DNA from: Methanocalculus sp.
GTDB lineage: Archaea; Halobacteriota; Methanomicrobia; Methanomicrobiales; Methanocorpusculaceae
NCBI RefSeq assembly: GCF_030651615.1
Contig: NZ_JAUSCG010000220.1
Location: 1-5,322, forward strand
Direction: 5' to 3'
Length of the DNA: 5,322 nucleotides
Shown: positions 4,428 to 5,322 of the stretch, one piece after another
How positions within the stretch are numbered: the stretch's first letter is position 1
Layout: each line of letters begins with the position of its first letter
The notes under the pieces: generated by a model
Told to the model about the DNA's origin: nothing
The model's input: the letters and a program-made list of their open reading frames with translations, nothing else
The model's database searches: none
Position numbers and translations under genes: made by a program

Positions 4428-5322
4428 ATGGATGAATCTATTACTGTATTCCTGACAAAGCCGTTTATTGGGGATATGGCCCCGATTGATCTGATCTATG
4501 TACTGATTATTGCAGCAGTTGGATTGATCATTGCCAAGATCGTCAAAACCCAGTTCAAACGGAGTTTTGGTGATAAGATGACGAAGTCCGATCTCGACCT
4601 GATGACGGTGATTGTGACCTATATCGTCTATGCAATAACACTCCTGACCCTCCTCCCCTACCTTCACTTCGACCTCTCCGGTCTCTTCGTTGCAGGAGGT
4701 ATCATCGCACTTGCGGTCGCGTTTGCTACCCAGAATATCGTTTCAAATCTTGTATCAGGGATTTTCCTGATATTTGAACGGCCGATCAAGATCGGTGATA
4801 ATGTCTCCATCGGAACACTGACGGCGACGGTTCAGAAGATCCAGATTATGTCGACGATTGTTCGGACCTATGATGGGATCTATGTCCGAATACCAAACTC
4901 GAAGATGTTCACAAGTGACATCACAAATCTTGTCATCCATCCGGCACGAAGATTCGACTATACCATCGGCATCCGGTATCAGGATGATGCAGGAAAGGCG
5001 ATTTCTATCATCAAAGGTATGATCGATAAAGAGCCCTATGCCTTAAAGAGCCCGGGACCTTCGGTTTATGTGGACAAACTTGATGAATCCAGTGTTAATA
5101 TTGTCATTAAGATCTGGGCCCCTTCCCTCTACTGGTGGGGTCTTCGGACCGAACTGCTCTGGAAGATCAAAATTGAGCTTGAGAAGAACGGAATCCAGAT
5201 ACCCTTCCCACAAAGGGAGATCTGGTTTGATAATATATTGAAGGCCGATATGAAGAATGTCCGGGCACCCCCCCGAACAAAGGAGGTTCCGTACGAAGAG
5301 ATCGAGATACAACCTGAGGTTG
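4428..5322 (+). CDS. MscS-family mechanosensitive ion channel (3' end beyond window)
   Basis: The 298 codons present cover nearly a whole small MscS channel. Membrane helices lie at about 19-37, 57-79 and 84-116. The pore helix (G90 to G111) aligns with E. coli MscS residues 100-121: gate residues L105/L109 become L95/F99, Q112 is Q102, the kink residue G113 is N103, S116-N117 are S106-N107 and G121 is G111. The beta domain follows (F-E-R-P-I-K-I-G-D, 116-124; T-V-R-T-Y-D-G-like I144-G150; I-P-N-S-K, 155-159), and the alpha/beta domain ends with the hallmark I-P-F-P-Q-R (258-263). Such channels open under membrane tension and release solutes during hypo-osmotic shock. After 265 comes an extra polar, Pro/Glu-rich tail that continues past the window. 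The start at ATG 4428 is fixed by the one-base gap from the upstream TGA. It probably depends on the upstream gene for translation. Confidence 0.95.
   Translation, partial: MDESITVFLTKPFIGDMAPIDLIYVLIIAAVGLIIAKIVKTQFKRSFGDKMTKSDLDLMTVIVTYIVYAITLLTLLPYLHFDLSGLFVAGGIIALAVAFATQNIVSNLVSGIFLIFERPIKIGDNVSIGTLTATVQKIQIMSTIVRTYDGIYVRIPNSKMFTSDITNLVIHPARRFDYTIGIRYQDDAGKAISIIKGMIDKEPYALKSPGPSVYVDKLDESSVNIVIKIWAPSLYWWGLRTELLWKIKIELEKNGIQIPFPQREIWFDNILKADMKNVRAPPRTKEVPYEEIEIQPEV

Overview
The window reads like chromosomal DNA of a methanogenic euryarchaeon, probably Methanomicrobiales-like. The reasons are near-balanced base composition, AT-rich TATA-like boxes about 27-29 nt upstream of start codons in place of bacterial -35/-10 promoters, start codons mostly without a Shine-Dalgarno sequence, a DUF432-type protein (an archaeal family), and a four-helix membrane module resembling the input domain of methanogen sensor kinases. 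No database was searched, so the taxon is an inference.

Left part (1-1133, minus strand): a DtxR/MntR-type metal-dependent repressor (642-1133) lies 45 bp upstream of an SLC13/DASS-type transporter gene that runs off the left edge (596 to 1). They may form a metal-responsive regulator/transporter pair. A TATA-like box in the gap suggests that the transporter can also be transcribed on its own.

Middle part (1134-2453): about 1.3 kb with no convincing gene. It is not featureless. Two diverged copies of a roughly 400-470 bp sequence lie head to tail (about 1386-1786 and 1913-2383). They share collinear blocks separated by small indels, with a best block of 45/54 identical bases. The substitutions show no codon periodicity. 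The region also holds a long hairpin, a smaller hairpin and several TATA-like boxes. Whether it is a decayed duplication, a non-coding RNA pair or an intergenic repeat family cannot be decided from this window.

Right part (2454-5322, plus strand): a membrane-anchored HEAT-repeat protein (2454-3623), then a DUF432-like soluble protein (3713-4426), then a MscS-type mechanosensitive channel (4428 to beyond the right edge). The last two are separated by a single base and are almost certainly co-translated. This suggests that the DUF432-like protein works with the channel. The HEAT gene has its own promoter and a T-tract after it, so it may be a separate transcript.

The clearest leads are the duplicated non-coding block, the DUF432-channel pair, and the fusion of a sensor-type membrane module to a HEAT scaffold. 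No mobile element, CRISPR array, rRNA or tRNA was recognised.
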